Origin: Corynebacterium sp. HMSC29G08
Lineage (GTDB): Bacteria > Actinomycetota > Actinomycetes > Mycobacteriales > Mycobacteriaceae
Assembly: GCF_001806875.1 (NCBI RefSeq)
Contig: NZ_KV786279.1
Location: 1 to 36,461, forward strand
Reading direction: 5' to 3'
Length of the DNA: 36,461 nucleotides
Shown here: piece after piece, positions 35,988 through 36,461 of the stretch
Numbering within the stretch: position 1 is the first letter of the stretch
Layout of the letters: the number at the start of each line of letters is the position of its first letter
Notes under the pieces: generated by a model
Database searches by the model: none
What the model was told of the DNA's origin: nothing
The model's input: the letters and a program-made list of their open reading frames with translations, nothing else
Program-made: the position numbers and the translations under genes

Positions 35988-36461
35988 CTAGGTATCGAAA
36001 GACGGCACCCCTGATGTATTCGAGTACCAGGGTTGATCGGGGTAGTTGCGGCGATGCGCCATCATTTTGTGGAAAATCTCCACTGAGCTCACAGCGTCGC
36101 GGCTATCTTGCGTCATGCTTAGCATGCGACCGCTCTTCTTCGGCGATAGTTGATCCGATGCAAGGGTTCCCGGGAGGAGAACTTGCGCTAGGTAAGAGGA
36201 ATCGGTGGTGGCAGCGCCCACATAGCGAGCGGCATGGATTTCGGCAGCGTTGACCTGAGTCCAATCAACAGTCCAACCTGCGCTGCGAAACATTTGATCA
36301 AAGAAGAAGCGCTGAGTTCTGGAATTACCATCGAGGAACGGGTGGACTATTGTTAGCTCGCTCCAGTGCTCAGCAACGGTATTTACCGCTGTCGCCTTGT
36401 CGTTCCGTGAAACTGGAACTTCGGAGATCGGGCCCGACCCCCGAAAAGTAGACACCATCAA
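35988..36461 (-). CDS. Fic-domain protein, 3' part (runs off the window)
   Basis: The visible 157 codons are the C-terminal part; the frame is open at the window edge, and the true start lies beyond 36461. The Fic signature HPFLDGNSRTQR (visible residues 40-51, nt 36309-36344) is preceded by AEHWSELTIV and followed by FFFDQMFRSAGWTVDWTQV, as in Fic adenylyltransferases that transfer AMP to target proteins. The catalytic histidine and the acidic D of the motif are present, but the usual GNG is GNS, changing the anion-hole neighbourhood. The inhibitory helix is not visible in this fragment. The region is A/T-richer than the neighbours, fitting a recently acquired accessory gene. Confidence 0.8.
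   Translation of the reverse strand: MMVSTFRGSGPISEVPVSRNDKATAVNTVAEHWSELTIVHPFLDGNSRTQRFFFDQMFRSAGWTVDWTQVNAAEIHAARYVGAATTDSSYLAQVLLPGTLASDQLSPKKSGRMLSMTQDSRDAVSSVEIFHKMMAHRRNYPDQPWYSNTSGVPSFDT

Noticed and set aside
1..36461. CRISPR arrays, tRNA or rRNA genes, intact transposases
   Set aside because: No regularly spaced direct repeats, cloverleaf-like segments or transposase motifs were found by reading the sequence; a covariance-model tRNA search was not possible here.

Overview
The window looks like a chromosomal segment of a Corynebacterium. The evidence is the gene order (DUF3068 gene, rpoB, rpoC, small membrane-protein genes, rpsL, rpsG, fusA, tuf, S10 ribosomal operon), actinobacterial signatures in RpoB, RpoC, S12 and EF-Tu, fairly high GC, frequent GTG/TTG starts, and several genes whose start codon lies 6-8 nt after a -10-like hexamer with no ribosome binding site, which suggests leaderless mRNAs. 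The species cannot be fixed from the sequence alone.

Layout. 1-9040: a membrane-anchored DUF3068 protein, then rpoB and rpoC, closed by a strong intrinsic terminator. 9120-12153: a coupled three-gene cassette of single-anchor membrane proteins facing a convergent polytopic membrane protein; I recognise none of them by function. 12154-17230: rpsL-rpsG, fusA and tuf, with a good tuf promoter, a structured tuf leader and a strong tuf terminator. 17230-18251: a 28-bp inverted repeat and a small gene of unknown function. 18265-21427: a minus-strand six-gene Asp23/Gls24 (alkaline-shock, envelope-stress) operon with an AmaP-like anchor. 21514-22872: a stand-alone tryptophan synthase beta gene (trpB) without trpA. 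22873-28640: a long leader and the 11-gene S10 operon rpsJ-rplC-rplD-rplW-rplB-rpsS-rplV-rpsC-rplP-rpmC-rpsQ, ended by a strong terminator after rpsQ. 28680-30885: a Tat-exported, probably lipid-anchored PhoX-type phosphatase behind a PHO-box-like direct repeat. 30974-32848: glmS. 32888-35794: a lipoprotein membrane-fusion adaptor and a MacB-type ABC permease with no ATPase gene beside them. 35795-36461: triplicated 9-mers, a near-perfect inverted repeat and the 3' part of a minus-strand Fic-domain gene that runs off the window.

Most of the window is core transcription and translation machinery. The parts worth a second look are the spaces between and the accessory insertions: an 11-mer (GCTTATCGACG) found five times, always on the strand of the neighbouring gene; two large inverted repeats; the S10 leader with competing stem-loops and possible tiny leader ORFs; the multi-paralogue Asp23 operon; the orphan TrpB with an altered HKT motif; and the Fic protein with GNS in place of GNG. 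I saw no clear, wholly new multi-gene system, no CRISPR array, no tRNA or rRNA gene and no intact transposase.
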